Below, one piece after another: positions 35,122-46,161 of a stretch of 64,000 nucleotides of DNA. The DNA is taken from positions 124,001 through 188,000 of the forward strand of contig NZ_JACCDD010000004.1 of the NCBI RefSeq assembly GCF_013415115.1, in the 5' to 3' direction. Each line of letters begins with the position of its first letter. Position 1 is the first letter of the stretch. Both the position numbers and the translations under genes were made by a program. The notes under the pieces are model-generated. The model was not told where the DNA came from and searched no databases. It saw only the letters and a program-made list of their open reading frames with translations. The stretch is from Vreelandella zhaodongensis. GTDB taxonomy: Bacteria; Pseudomonadota; Gammaproteobacteria; Pseudomonadales; Halomonadaceae.

Positions 35122-35228
35122 TGCAACCCCATCATTAAATAACCTAGGAAAGTTATTAATAACTAACAGCAAGTTAAAAAGCAATTACTTTTTATGCTTA
35201 AAAATAACTATAAAACAGCTTTTTTTGT

Positions 35229-35262
35229 AAAAAAAGCCACTCGGTGATTGAGCGGCTTTTTC
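35229..35262 (-). terminator. Bidirectional terminator between guaA and the phosphoesterase gene
   Basis: AAAAAGCC-A-CTC and GAG-C-GGCTTTTT pair across a seven-base loop. Both strands have a T-run after the stem, so it can end guaA transcription on the minus strand and block read-through the other way. Confidence 0.85.
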
Positions 35263-35291
35263 CTTAAAGAATTAATTTTCAGCCAAAAAAC

Positions 35292-36869
35292 TCACTCCCA
35301 CTCAATCGTCGCAGGCGGCTTACTACTCACATCATAAGTAACCCGCGAAACGCCTTCCAACTCATTGATAATCCGGTTGGAGACCTTCTCCAGCAGCTCG
35401 TAGGGCAGGTGCGCCCAGCGGGCGGTCATGAAGTCGATGGTTTCGACCGCGCGTAGCGCGATGACCCATTCGTAGCGGCGGCCGTCGCCTACTACGCCTA
35501 CGGATTTCACCGGTAGGAACACGGCGAAGGCTTGGCTGGTTTTTTCGTACCAACCGGCGGCGCGTAGCTCTTCGATGTAGATGGCGTCGGCATCACGCAG
35601 GATGTCGGCGTACTCTTTCTTCACTTCACCCAGAATACGCACGCCCAGGCCGGGGCCAGGGAACGGGTGGCGGTAAACCATATCGTAAGGCAAGCCGAGT
35701 TCGAGGCCGAGTTTGCGCACTTCGTCTTTAAACAGTTCGCGCAGCGGCTCAACCAGCTTGAGCTTCATGGTTTCCGGCAGGCCACCGACGTTGTGGTGGG
35801 ATTTGATCACGTGGGCTTTGCCGGTTTTAGAGGCGGCGGATTCGATCACATCCGGGTAGATGGTGCCCTGGGCCAGGAAGTCGACGCCGTCAATTTTGCT
35901 GGCTTCTTCATCGAATACGTCGATAAAGGTGTTGCCGATAATCTTGCGCTTGGCTTCTGGGTCTTTCTCGCCCTTCAGCTTGCCGAGGAACAGCTCTTCG
36001 GCGTCGACACGAATCACCTTCACGCCCATGTGCTTGGCGAAGGTTTCCATGACTTGGTCGCCTTCGTTTTTGCGCAGCAGGCCGTTATCGACGAATACGC
36101 AGGTCAGTTGGTCGCCAATGGCTTTATGCAGCAGCGCCGCCACAACCGAGGAGTCGACACCACCGGAAAGGCCAAGCAGTACATGGCGGTCGCCTACTTG
36201 CTCGCGTACGCGCTGTACTTGGTCTTCGATGATTTGTGCAGGCGTCCAGAGTTTTTCGGCACCGCAAATATCCAGCACGAAGTGCTCAAGAATGCGCTGG
36301 CCTTGCAGGGTGTGGGTCACTTCTGGGTGGAACTGTACGCCGTAGAACTGCTTCTCTTCCCAGGCCATGGCGGCAATTGGGCAGCTCGGCGTGGAAGCGG
36401 TCACGGTGAAGGTGTCAGGGACTTGGGAGACCTTGTCGCCGTGGCTCATCCATACGTCTAGCAGGCCTTTGCCGCTGTCGGTATCGATGTGGTCTTTGAT
36501 GTCTTTGAACAGCGGAGTATCGCCATCGATTTGAATCTGAGCGTAGCCAAATTCGCGCTGGTTGGAACCTTCCACTTTGCCGCCAAGCTGCTCGGCCATG
36601 GTCTGCATGCCGTAGCAAATACCAAACACCGGCAGGCCCATTTCGAACACGCACGCCGGTGCTCGCGGGGAGTCCAACTCGGTCACGGATTCCGGGCCAC
36701 CAGCCAGGATGATGCCGTTAGGGTTGTATTCGCGAATTTCTTCTTCGGTGATATCGAAGGCGCGGATTTCGGAGAATACACCGATCTCACGTACACGGCG
36801 GGCGATCAGCTGGGTGTACTGGGAGCCGAAGTCAAGAATCAGGATCTTATGGGCGTGGATGTCACTCAT
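35292..36869 (-). CDS. guaA: GMP synthase (glutamine-hydrolysing)
   Basis: The 525-residue enzyme starts at the ATG at 36869 ([17 protein letters not shown]); a longer frame to 36950 lacks support. The N-terminal class I amidotransferase has nucleophile Cys85 in FGICYGMQ and the HPE triad segment (FHPEVTH); the ATP-pyrophosphatase domain has the P-loop SGGVDSSV; the C-terminal dimerisation domain ends in TIEWE as in orthologues. It converts XMP to GMP. It follows guaB by about 100 bases and is probably co-transcribed with it. Confidence 0.97.
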   Translation of the reverse strand: MSDIHAHKILILDFGSQYTQLIARRVREIGVFSEIRAFDITEEEIREYNPNGIILAGGPESVTELDSPRAPACVFEMGLPVFGICYGMQTMAEQLGGKVEGSNQREFGYAQIQIDGDTPLFKDIKDHIDTDSGKGLLDVWMSHGDKVSQVPDTFTVTASTPSCPIAAMAWEEKQFYGVQFHPEVTHTLQGQRILEHFVLDICGAEKLWTPAQIIEDQVQRVREQVGDRHVLLGLSGGVDSSVVAALLHKAIGDQLTCVFVDNGLLRKNEGDQVMETFAKHMGVKVIRVDAEELFLGKLKGEKDPEAKRKIIGNTFIDVFDEEASKIDGVDFLAQGTIYPDVIESAASKTGKAHVIKSHHNVGGLPETMKLKLVEPLRELFKDEVRKLGLELGLPYDMVYRHPFPGPGLGVRILGEVKKEYADILRDADAIYIEELRAAGWYEKTSQAFAVFLPVKSVGVVGDGRRYEWVIALRAVETIDFMTARWAHLPYELLEKVSNRIINELEGVSRVTYDVSSKPPATIEWE

Positions 36870-36967
36870 GGCGGGGTCTCGGTTAAGCGGTGTGGGTGCC
36901 GCTGTTAAGGCCAAAAAGCAAGCGGCGAGCTGCAATGCTCGCCGCGCCATTTAACGAAACGTGCTGG

Positions 36968-38479
<1,512 letters not shown>

Positions 38480-38611
38480 TTAATCCCCTATTATAACGTT
38501 TTGAAGGCCGTACCAGCAATGTGAAGAAGGTTTTCAATTCAGACCAATGGCTAATAAGCTAGGATTCTTGCGAAAACTCCCCGCTCGCTCATTTATTTCT
38601 AAGGTTGCTCT

Positions 38612-39952
38612 ATGCACGAAACGCCACAAGCGCTCTCTGTTAGTCAGTTGAACCAGCGCGCCAAGCAGACCCTTGAGCGAGAGGTGGGCGAGGTGTGGGT
38701 AGAGGGCGAACTTTCCAATGTTTCCCGCCCGGCGTCTGGGCATATTTACTTCACGTTGAAGGATGACCGTGCGCAAATTCGCTGCGCGCTGTTTCGCCAG
38801 CGAGCGCGTTTTGTGGCGGCCCCCATGCGTGATGGCGATCAGGTAAAGCTGCGCGGCAGGGTCTCGCTGTTCGAACCGCGCGGCGACTATCAGCTGATTG
38901 CCGAGGCCGTGCAGGCGGCGGGCTTGGGGGAGCTGCTGGCGGCGTTTGAGCGCCTAAAAGCACAGTTGCAAAGCGAAGGCGTATTTGCCAATGCTCGCCC
39001 CCTGCCCTTTCCACCCCGCAAGATTTTGATTTTAAGCTCTGCCAGCGGCGCGGCCATTCGCGATGTATTGGCGGTGCTGGCGGCTCGCTGGCCCCTGGCG
39101 GATGTCACGCTGATTCCGGTGCCCGTACAAGGTGCCGAGGCCGCCCCTGCGATGATTTCTGCGTTGGGGTTATTGAACCGACAGGCACGCTTAGACCCTG
39201 ACCAGGATGTGGTGCTGATCACCCGCGGCGGCGGTAGCCTAGAGGATTTGTGGGCGTTTAATAACGAGCATCTGGCACGGGCGATTTTTCATTCCCGCTT
39301 GCCGGTGATGTCGGCGGTGGGTCACGAAGTGGATGTTACCCTGGCAGATTTCGCCGCCGATATGCGCGCCCCGACCCCATCAGCGGCGGCCGAGCGTTTA
39401 GTCCCCGACCAACAAGCGCTAAAGCACCAACTATCACAGTTAGAAAACCGCTTATATCGCGCCATGCAGGCACGCTTAGAACGAGATAGCCAACGCCTGG
39501 ATACCTTGCGCGCCCGCCTTCGCCACCCAGGCGAGCAGCTTAACCGCCAGCGCCAGCACATTACCGCCCTTTCCCAACGGCTGCAGCGCGCAATGCAGCA
39601 AAGCGTTCAGCAGCAGCAAGCCCGGGTCACGCAGTTAAGCAAGCGCTTAGCAAGCCAGGACATGGCACGCCTACACCGTACAGAGCAAGAGCGTGTTAGC
39701 CAGCTCCAGCGCCGTTTAGCCAGTGCTATGCAGCGGGCGCTGGAAGTACGTCAGGCACGCTTAAGCAGTGCCGCCCGTGAGCTACATGCCGTCAGCCCAC
39801 TGGCGGTGTTGGGTCGCGGCTACACCATTGCCCAGGATGAAAAGGGCCATGTCATTCGCCGGGCAGAGGACACCGCGCCAGGCCAGAAGCTCTCGCTTCG
39901 GCTGGGCGAAGGCAGGCTAAACGTGGAAGTAAAACGGCGCTACAAAAAGTAG
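38612..39952 (+). CDS. xseA: Exodeoxyribonuclease VII large subunit
   Basis: The 446-residue protein has an N-terminal OB fold (about 1-105, WVEGELSNVSRPASGHIYFTLKD), the central nuclease domain with the RGGGSLEDLWAFNNE signature and HEVDVTLAD, and a long coiled-coil rich in Gln, Arg and Leu before the conserved C-terminal LGRGYTIAQDEKG. It forms the ssDNA exonuclease with XseB, which is not in the window. A hairpin GGCGCTAC/GTAGCGCC spans the stop codon but lacks a clear T-run. Confidence 0.96.
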   Translation: MHETPQALSVSQLNQRAKQTLEREVGEVWVEGELSNVSRPASGHIYFTLKDDRAQIRCALFRQRARFVAAPMRDGDQVKLRGRVSLFEPRGDYQLIAEAVQAAGLGELLAAFERLKAQLQSEGVFANARPLPFPPRKILILSSASGAAIRDVLAVLAARWPLADVTLIPVPVQGAEAAPAMISALGLLNRQARLDPDQDVVLITRGGGSLEDLWAFNNEHLARAIFHSRLPVMSAVGHEVDVTLADFAADMRAPTPSAAAERLVPDQQALKHQLSQLENRLYRAMQARLERDSQRLDTLRARLRHPGEQLNRQRQHITALSQRLQRAMQQSVQQQQARVTQLSKRLASQDMARLHRTEQERVSQLQRRLASAMQRALEVRQARLSSAARELHAVSPLAVLGRGYTIAQDEKGHVIRRAEDTAPGQKLSLRLGEGRLNVEVKRRYKK

Positions 39953-39985
39953 CGCCGCAGGCTTAACATCCTTGTTAACGAATCA

Positions 39986-40123
39986 TTACTCTTTCTTGGC
40001 AGACGAGTCGGCATCGGGATTCACATGATGTGTATCCGGCATCGGGTTGGCGTCGTCATGGTGATCATGGCGAGGCTCCTTCTTCTGCTCTTTCTTTGCG
40101 TCGTCTTTATCGGGCTGCTGCAT
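39986..40123 (-). CDS. Small 45-aa hydrophilic His/Asp/Lys-rich protein
   Basis: A 45-codon frame starts at the ATG at 40123 and has an excellent AGGAGG six bases upstream. The product (beginning MQQPDKDDAKKEQKKEP) is very polar, with eight His/Asp-rich residues in the middle (RHDHHDDANP) and no membrane segment. I do not recognise a family. It lies tail-to-tail with xseA and alone in its gap. The strong ribosome-binding site and amino-acid bias argue that it is translated; the sequence could bind metal or be a stress-type disordered protein (inference). Confidence 0.6.
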   Translation of the reverse strand: MQQPDKDDAKKEQKKEPRHDHHDDANPMPDTHHVNPDADSSAKKE

Positions 40124-40303
40124 AGTACCTCCTAATCCTTGGTGGTCGCCGTAGGAATCACGTCAGCTGCTAACGTGAACAGGCCTCACTCACTATAGTC
40201 GCTAGCCGATGACTTACCATGGTGTAAAACTGCTAACACCAGCGCTATCTCACCACTTTGATGCAGATAAAAAGATAAAACAGTCACTTGGAGGCGTTCG
40301 CTC

Positions 40304-41260
40304 TTAACGCATTTCAATATCTAGCTCGGTGATAAAGCGGTCACGCCGCGAAATGGCTTTGCCTGCATCATCCCCGGCCAACGTCGCGCAAGCATTGATC
40401 AGGCACTCCATGGCGGCAAAATAGGCCACCATGCTATTGGAAATAAAGCTGCTTTCGTGGGGCACCAGAATGGATACCTGGGAATACTTGACCAGTGCGG
40501 AGCTGGCATAGTCAGTCACCGCCAAGGTATGAATACCGTGTGCTTGGGCCATACGGCATACATCCACCACTTGGCGTGTATAGGGCTGACAACTGGCGGC
40601 AATTAGCACGTCGCCCTCAGATAACGACGCCAACCCTTCTGCCACGCCGTTGGTAGCATCGCTGAGCAATGCCACATCAGGGCGCAGCATGCCCAGCCCA
40701 TAAGCTGAAAAACTGCACAGTGCATGAAACTGGCGAACACCGTACAGCCGAACTCTCGGCGCATTGACCACCGCCTGGGCAAACGCTTCGATATCCTCAT
40801 GTTTCACGCCCTGCAGAAAACGATCAATGTTGTGTTTGTTTTCAGCGCATAGCTGTTGTGCCTGAACATGTAAACTGCGTTTGTCCGCCGCCAAGGCACT
40901 AGCGGCATGATCACGGTAGAAAGATGCAGACGAGCTAAAGTGCGCACTTAGCAGGACTTTTTGCAGATCGCTGAAACGCGCGTAACCCAGCGAGCGCGCC
41001 AGGCGTGAAATACTCGACGGGTTGACCTCTAACCGGCGGGCTGCTGAAGAAATAGACAACAGCACCTGATCCCCCTGAAGGTCGATAAGGCGCGCCAGCA
41101 CTTCCCGCGATTTAGGGCCAAGACGCAGCTCGCTCTCCCCCCGGGCAATACTGAGCGCCAGCTGACGGAGTCCATCGACTGTTTCCGGGGGGCGGCTCGA
41201 ACTGTCAACTGGCGAAGAGTAGTTTTCCGTCATAAGCGGGCAGTGCTCCAGGGCGGTCAT
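40304..41260 (-). CDS. RpiR/MurR-family transcriptional regulator with SIS domain
   Basis: A protein of up to 318 residues; an ATG at 41233 would shorten it by nine residues, and neither start has a strong ribosome-binding site. The N-terminal HTH_6 (about 75-110, ISSAARRLEVNPSSISRLARSLGYARFSDLQKVL) and the C-terminal SIS domain (about 150-290) define the RpiR family, whose members usually sense phosphosugars. Here it overlaps the C45 hydrolase gene and ends an amino-acid ABC transporter operon, so its ligand may instead be linked to the transported compound (inference). Confidence 0.88.
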   Translation of the reverse strand: MTALEHCPLMTENYSSPVDSSSRPPETVDGLRQLALSIARGESELRLGPKSREVLARLIDLQGDQVLLSISSAARRLEVNPSSISRLARSLGYARFSDLQKVLLSAHFSSSASFYRDHAASALAADKRSLHVQAQQLCAENKHNIDRFLQGVKHEDIEAFAQAVVNAPRVRLYGVRQFHALCSFSAYGLGMLRPDVALLSDATNGVAEGLASLSEGDVLIAASCQPYTRQVVDVCRMAQAHGIHTLAVTDYASSALVKYSQVSILVPHESSFISNSMVAYFAAMECLINACATLAGDDAGKAISRRDRFITELDIEMR

Positions 41261-42236
41261 AAAGTTGCCATGCTACACCATCCGCTTCAAGTCGCATCAC
41301 CGCCGTGACCAGGGTGTTCTCGTGATCAGGATCGTCAGCGCTAAGTCGCAGAATGGGTAGGCCACTGGCCTGTTGGTCATGCAGGATGGCCAGTGGCGCG
41401 GTCTCGCCGTCGGCTAGCAACTGATCCCCGCGCTGCTGACGGTCTCGGGAGGAGTCAGTGATCCACTGCGACGCTAAACCGCGAGAGTGATACAGCGCAT
41501 GATTAGCATGTACACTGGGGACGTTCAGCGCTCTCTGGGCAGCATCCCCGCCACCGAACTCAATACTCGTCACCTCTCTTTGGCCGCACTGGGCTAGCGA
41601 AAAATGAAAACCGCCGCACTCATTGTAGCGCTGCAGCAGTGCCACCACGTCGGTCACATTGGGCTGGTTTAGGGCCACCCGGCCTAATACCATGCGTGGC
41701 ACCTGGGGTGTGATATCGAGCAGGCGCAAATTATTGACCGCTTGTACCCAGCCCTGGCGAGTAAACGCCAGGGTATGCCCGGGTATGGAGCCGGGGTAAC
41801 AGAAGGCCGTGAAGCCCCTTCCTTCGGAGTGAGTTACCTCAGCCATAAAGCAGTGGCCACGGAAGAATGGCAGGCCATCTTCATTATGGGCGACAACCGG
41901 GGTTTGCCCTGGAAGAATCACCGTGGTGCAGCCGTCTGGCGCGTGGGCCAGCAGGTCACCACGGCAGTTCCAGGCAAACACCGCCTCAATGGGCAGATTA
42001 AGACCTTCCGCCAGGCCTTCCAGCTCTTCCCATACCTGGGGAAAATCACGCTGGGTATTGGCGGCCATGGTGGCAACAGCCCCCCGATGAACCGGGTCGT
42101 TGATCTCAGCCCAGATAGCACTCGGCAACAGGAATCGATGCACTGCATCACGCCCGGCACGCCCAAGGGCAACGCCGATATCGTACGGGCGTCCGTTGAT
42201 CACGTGCCAACCAAGTGAGCTTGCTTGATTAGACAT
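41205..42236 (-). CDS. C45-family Ntn acyltransferase/hydrolase
   Basis: The 343-residue protein matches the peptidase C45 group (acyl-CoA:6-aminopenicillanate acyltransferase and related amidases), which self-cleave to expose a catalytic cysteine. Cys103 in APDGCTTVI is the expected nucleophile and new N-terminus, and VVAHNEDG just after is the family signature. It overlaps the ATP-binding gene by eight bases and the regulator by 56. The operon context suggests it hydrolyses or acylates an N-acyl amino acid or amide that the transporter imports (inference). Confidence 0.85.
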   Translation of the reverse strand: MSNQASSLGWHVINGRPYDIGVALGRAGRDAVHRFLLPSAIWAEINDPVHRGAVATMAANTQRDFPQVWEELEGLAEGLNLPIEAVFAWNCRGDLLAHAPDGCTTVILPGQTPVVAHNEDGLPFFRGHCFMAEVTHSEGRGFTAFCYPGSIPGHTLAFTRQGWVQAVNNLRLLDITPQVPRMVLGRVALNQPNVTDVVALLQRYNECGGFHFSLAQCGQREVTSIEFGGGDAAQRALNVPSVHANHALYHSRGLASQWITDSSRDRQQRGDQLLADGETAPLAILHDQQASGLPILRLSADDPDHENTLVTAVMRLEADGVAWQLYDRPGALPAYDGKLLFAS

Positions 42237-42957
42237 GGCGCAGAAAATCCTTCATCCGGTCATTGGGTGGGTTATCGATGACATCAGCAGGGTTTGCATC
42301 AACCGCTATTTTGCCGTGCTCCATAAAGATCAAACGTGTACCTACCTGCTTGGCGAAGGACATTTCATGGGTTACCACCACCATGGTCATCTGCTCTTCG
42401 GCCAGTTTGCGCATCACACTCAACACTTCCTGCTTAAGCTCAGGGTCAAGCGCCGAGGTGGGCTCATCAAACAGCATTACCTTGGGCTTGATCGCCAGCG
42501 CCCTAGCAATGGCGACCCGTTGCTGCTGACCACCCGAAAGTTCGTGTGGGTAGTGGCGAGATTTATCCCCCAGGCCCACTTTTTCCAACAGCTCCTGGGC
42601 GCTGATGTCCGCAGCCTTGCGCCCCATGCCGCGCACATGGCGCTGGCCAAAGGCCACATTTTCCAGCGCGTTCATCTGGGGAAACAGATTGAACTGCTGG
42701 AAGACCATGCCCGCTTCCTGACGAATTTCGCGCAGAATTTTGTTCCCGCCCTTTACGCTCAGGCCATCGACGAGAAGATCGCCCGAGGTGATCATTTCCA
42801 GCCCGTTAATACAGCGTAGCAAGGTGGATTTTCCAGAACCAGACGGCCCGATGAGCACCACAACCTCGCCACGGTTGATGTCCAGATCAACCTCTTCAAG
42901 TACCTTGAGTGGGCCAAAGTGCTTGGAAACATTCTTGAACTCTATGATGGCGCTCAT
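42229..42957 (-). CDS. Polar amino-acid ABC transporter ATP-binding protein
   Basis: The 242-residue ATPase has Walker [10 protein letters not shown] (37-45), Q-loop VFQQFNLFP, signature LSGGQQQR, Walker [14 protein letters not shown] and the H-loop VVVTHEM. The overall sequence is of the GlnQ/HisP polar amino-acid type. Its start overlaps the permease stop by four bases and its stop overlaps the C45 gene, so the genes are translationally coupled. Confidence 0.94.
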   Translation of the reverse strand: MSAIIEFKNVSKHFGPLKVLEEVDLDINRGEVVVLIGPSGSGKSTLLRCINGLEMITSGDLLVDGLSVKGGNKILREIRQEAGMVFQQFNLFPQMNALENVAFGQRHVRGMGRKAADISAQELLEKVGLGDKSRHYPHELSGGQQQRVAIARALAIKPKVMLFDEPTSALDPELKQEVLSVMRKLAEEQMTMVVVTHEMSFAKQVGTRLIFMEHGKIAVDANPADVIDNPPNDRMKDFLRHV

Positions 42958-43610
42958 AAGATCCTCATCCGTTTCTCAATGATGCGCAGCAGCAGCGACA
43001 GGGTGCCGGTCATGATCAGATAGAACACAGCAACCGCCGTCCATATCTCAACCGCACGAAAGTTGGCCGCCATGATTTCCTGGCCGGTACGTGTCAATTC
43101 GCCGACGCCAATAACAATAAATAGAGAGGTATCTTTCAAGCTGACTATGCACTGGTTACCCAGCGGTGGAATTAGCCGGCGAAAGGCCAAGGGGCCAACG
43201 ATATAAACCACTACTTTCCAGCGCGGCAGACCTATGGCGCGCCCTGCTTCGGTCAACCCCTTGGAAATCGATAGCACCGCGCCACGGACGATCTCGGCAA
43301 CATACGCACCAGCATTAATGACGATCGCGAGAATTGCCGTTGTCATCGGGTCAATGCGGATATCCACCAGCACCGGCAAAGCGAAATACAGGAACATCAC
43401 CTGGACCACAATGGGCGTACCGCGAATGATTTCGACGTAGATAAACGCCAGCGTATTGAGAATATAGCCGCCGTAGGCGCGCATCAGGCCAATCACAGCC
43501 CCCAGTGTAATGCCACCAATCAAGCCCGTTACGGTGATATACAGCGTGATCTTTGCCCCGTGGAAGAGTTGAGGCAGGAAATTAATGATGATCGACCAGT
43601 CGATATTCAT
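42954..43610 (-). CDS. Polar amino-acid ABC transporter permease
   Basis: A 218-residue membrane protein with five hydrophobic segments and the EAA loop ([25 protein letters not shown]) of the GlnP/HisM family. It is preceded by the substrate-binding protein gene and overlaps the ATPase gene by four bases (ATGA). With a single permease gene the transporter channel is probably a homodimer. Confidence 0.94.
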   Translation of the reverse strand: MNIDWSIIINFLPQLFHGAKITLYITVTGLIGGITLGAVIGLMRAYGGYILNTLAFIYVEIIRGTPIVVQVMFLYFALPVLVDIRIDPMTTAILAIVINAGAYVAEIVRGAVLSISKGLTEAGRAIGLPRWKVVVYIVGPLAFRRLIPPLGNQCIVSLKDTSLFIVIGVGELTRTGQEIMAANFRAVEIWTAVAVFYLIMTGTLSLLLRIIEKRMRIL

Positions 43611-43684
43611 TGCAACACTCCTGATAGTTCGAACTCAGCGGAGGGACACACTGCCCTCCGCAAGATGTATGGAATAATCAGGCG

Positions 43685-44422
43685 TTATTCAGTCGGTGCT
43701 TCACCAAACCACTTGATGTAGATTTCGTCATAGCGACCATCTTCACGCATTGCAGCTAGCACTTCGTTGACCGGCTCGACCAGCTCGCTGCCCTTAGGAA
43801 AAGCAATGCCATACTCGTGCGCCATCATCTGCTCGCCTACCGCTTTTACTTGGCCATCACCTGCCGTGGCGATGTAGTAAAGCACGTTGGGGGTGTCATG
43901 CATGGCGGCATCGACGCGCCCAGTGCGTAGCTCTAGGTAGGCGTTATCGATATTGGGGAACTGGCGTAGCTCTGTATCGGTGAAGTTTTCCCGCGCATAG
44001 TCCGCCGCAGAAGTGCCGGTGCGTACCGCCAGGGTTTTGCCCGCTAGGTCTTCAGCGCTTTCGATATCACTGTCTATGGGCACCATGATGCGAAAGCCAC
44101 TCTCATAGTAGCCATCCGAAAAATCAATCACCTCAGCACGATCTTCACGGATAGTGATACCTGCCAAGGCAACATCCAACTGGCCGGTTTGCAGGCCAGG
44201 AATAATGCCGTTGAAGTCCATCGGGCGTAGTTCAAACTCCAGCTCAAGCTCTTCGGCGATCATGCCCCACATGTCGATATCGAAACCGACATATTCACCG
44301 TCCTGGGCGAATTCAAAGGGTACAAAGGCAGTATCAGTGGCAACGACCAGCTTGTCGGCGGCAGCAGTTGCTGCGGAGAGAGAGAAAGCAGTGGCAGCTA
44401 TTAAAGTAGTGAGTGTCTTCAT
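43685..44422 (-). CDS. Polar amino-acid ABC transporter substrate-binding protein
   Basis: A 245-residue periplasmic protein with a signal peptide ending near ATAAADK and the two-lobe SBP_bac_3 fold ([26 protein letters not shown], then [23 protein letters not shown]). The Asp in FDIDM and Arg in TIREDR are the residues that bind the alpha-amino and carboxyl groups of the ligand in this family, so an amino acid or close derivative is expected. It is the first gene of the five-gene operon. Confidence 0.93.
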   Translation of the reverse strand: MKTLTTLIAATAFSLSAATAAADKLVVATDTAFVPFEFAQDGEYVGFDIDMWGMIAEELELEFELRPMDFNGIIPGLQTGQLDVALAGITIREDRAEVIDFSDGYYESGFRIMVPIDSDIESAEDLAGKTLAVRTGTSAADYARENFTDTELRQFPNIDNAYLELRTGRVDAAMHDTPNVLYYIATAGDGQVKAVGEQMMAHEYGIAFPKGSELVEPVNEVLAAMREDGRYDEIYIKWFGEAPTE

Positions 44423-44608
44423 GGATAAATCCTCGTGACGTCGATGTTATTGGCAGTTTGTGAGTGACGCGGTGTGTAGATATAGGCGTTGTTATTGGCT
44501 TGGTTTGAATTGGCTTGGCCGAATTTCTCTACACACACACCTGCAAATATAATTGCATATATATTTTAAATGACCAAATATTTGCATTATTTTTTTACAC
44601 GCAGGCGA

Positions 44609-44635
44609 AACCGGGCGTCACAAAGACACCCGGTT
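44609..44635 (-). terminator. Possible terminator after argA
   Basis: Arms AACCGGG-C-GTC and GAC-A-CCCGGTT form an 11-bp stem with one mismatch and a five-base loop. The T content after it is modest, so termination is uncertain. Confidence 0.4.
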
Positions 44636-44666
44636 CGGCTAGTGTTTTCTCTTTAAATAAAGGCGC

Positions 44667-45980
44667 TTACGCTAAATGCTTAACCAGCACCTTGGATTTT
44701 CGGGCGTGGTTGTAAGCTTCGCGCTTCAGTGGTGGCAGGTCGTCCAGGCTGGCCGTGCGGAAACCACGTTCGACAAACCAGTGGGCTGTATGGGTGGTCA
44801 ACACGAACATTTCAGAAAGCCCTCGCTGGCGGGCGCGGCGCTCTAACGCCTCTACCAGCCGCTCGCCACGCTCACCACCGCGATAATTGTCATGTACCGC
44901 GACACAGGCCATCTCGCCCACGGTGGTCTCTGGGAAGACATGCAGTGCAGCGCAACCAATGACCATGCCATCCCGCTCTATCACCATGTAGTCGTCGATT
45001 TCGTGCTCTAACCGCTCCCGCGAACGAGCGACCAACATGCCACGCCGCTCTAGGGGTTCCAGCAGTTCTAACAAGCCAGCCACGTCGTTCAGTGTGGCGG
45101 GACGAAGCTGCTCGTAACGGTGTTGGGTAATCATGGTGCCAACGCCGTCGCGGGTGAATAACTCCCCTAACAGTGCGTCGTGGTTGCGCCAGGAGAGCAA
45201 GTGGGTGCGTGCTACCCCTTCACGGGCAGCGGCACAGGCGGCGTTCAAATGGCGGGCCAATTCGCTGCCGGGTAAAGCACTGTGCAGGCGCGGTTCGGCT
45301 TCAGCGGGGGAAAGCTGGCGCAGCAATGCCCCCTGTTCATCTTCCAGCCCTTCCGATTCGCCCAGCAGAATAAGTTTATCGGCTTTAAGCGCAACGGCGG
45401 CGTGTTGTGCCACTTCCGAGGCATCTAGATCAAACACTTCACCAGTACTGGAAAAGCCCAGCGGCGGTAACAACACCAACGAGCCTTTATCCAGTAGCCC
45501 TTCAATGGCGTTAGCGCGCACGCGGCGCACTTCGCCACTGTGGTCAAAATCGATGCCTTCACGCACCCCTAAGGGCTTGGCGGTCACTAGGTTGCCTGAA
45601 ATAACGCTAAGCTCCACACCGTGCAGCGGCGTGCTTGGCAGCCCGAGGGAAAGCCGCGCTTCTAGCCATAGCCGCTGATGCGCGGCTACCTGCTCTACAT
45701 GAGCCATCACCGTGCGGTCGGCCACCCAGCGGCCATCTACCCGCGTTGGTTCAACACCGGCAGCCGTCAGCGATTCGTGAACCTGCGGGCGAATACCAAA
45801 CACCACCACCAGACGCACGCCCAAGGTGTGCAGCAGGGCTAAATCCTGAATCAGCTGCTCCCCTCGGCCAGACGCCATGGCTTCGCCTTCAATTAAGATG
45901 ACAAAGGTTCGCCCTCGGTGCGCATTAATGTAAGGGGAAGCGTTACGAAACCAATCAACAAAAGGGAAGCGTGTGTCCAA
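44667..45980 (-). CDS. argA: N-acetylglutamate synthase
   Basis: The 437-residue protein joins an N-terminal amino-acid-kinase-like domain (about 10-285, arginine-binding, AGVEPTRVDGRWV and DLDASEVAQHAAVALKADKLI) to a C-terminal GNAT acetyltransferase (about 295-430, CVAVHDNYRGGERGERLVEALE as the acetyl-CoA loop). This is the classical bacterial ArgA layout, which catalyses the first step of arginine biosynthesis and is inhibited by arginine. It stands alone on the minus strand. Confidence 0.95.
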   Translation of the reverse strand: MDTRFPFVDWFRNASPYINAHRGRTFVILIEGEAMASGRGEQLIQDLALLHTLGVRLVVVFGIRPQVHESLTAAGVEPTRVDGRWVADRTVMAHVEQVAAHQRLWLEARLSLGLPSTPLHGVELSVISGNLVTAKPLGVREGIDFDHSGEVRRVRANAIEGLLDKGSLVLLPPLGFSSTGEVFDLDASEVAQHAAVALKADKLILLGESEGLEDEQGALLRQLSPAEAEPRLHSALPGSELARHLNAACAAAREGVARTHLLSWRNHDALLGELFTRDGVGTMITQHRYEQLRPATLNDVAGLLELLEPLERRGMLVARSRERLEHEIDDYMVIERDGMVIGCAALHVFPETTVGEMACVAVHDNYRGGERGERLVEALERRARQRGLSEMFVLTTHTAHWFVERGFRTASLDDLPPLKREAYNHARKSKVLVKHLA

Positions 45981-46042
45981 GGGCCGCTCTCCGGCAGCAG
46001 GTGAATGACAGTATCCGCAGTTACTTTAACAGAGCACAAAAA

Positions 46043-46106
46043 ACAGCGGCACCTTCTTGTGCAAATCCACCCAGAGTCAGGCTAATTTACGCGAAGGTGC
46101 CGCTGT
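46043..46106 (-). terminator. Long-loop terminator after the Pit transporter gene
   Basis: ACAGCGGCACCTTC and GAAGGTGCCGCTGT form a perfect 14-bp stem with a 36-base loop, followed on the minus strand by a T-run. It lies about 55 bases beyond the pit stop. Confidence 0.75.
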
Positions 46107-46161
46107 GTTAGCTATCCAAAATAGCACCTAGCAATGGCGTGCTAGGCGGGTTTTCCCTGTG

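Noticed and set aside
35667-36461. 264-codon plus-strand frame opposite guaA
   Set aside because: It is antisense to a full-length conserved gene and its sequence has no family character.
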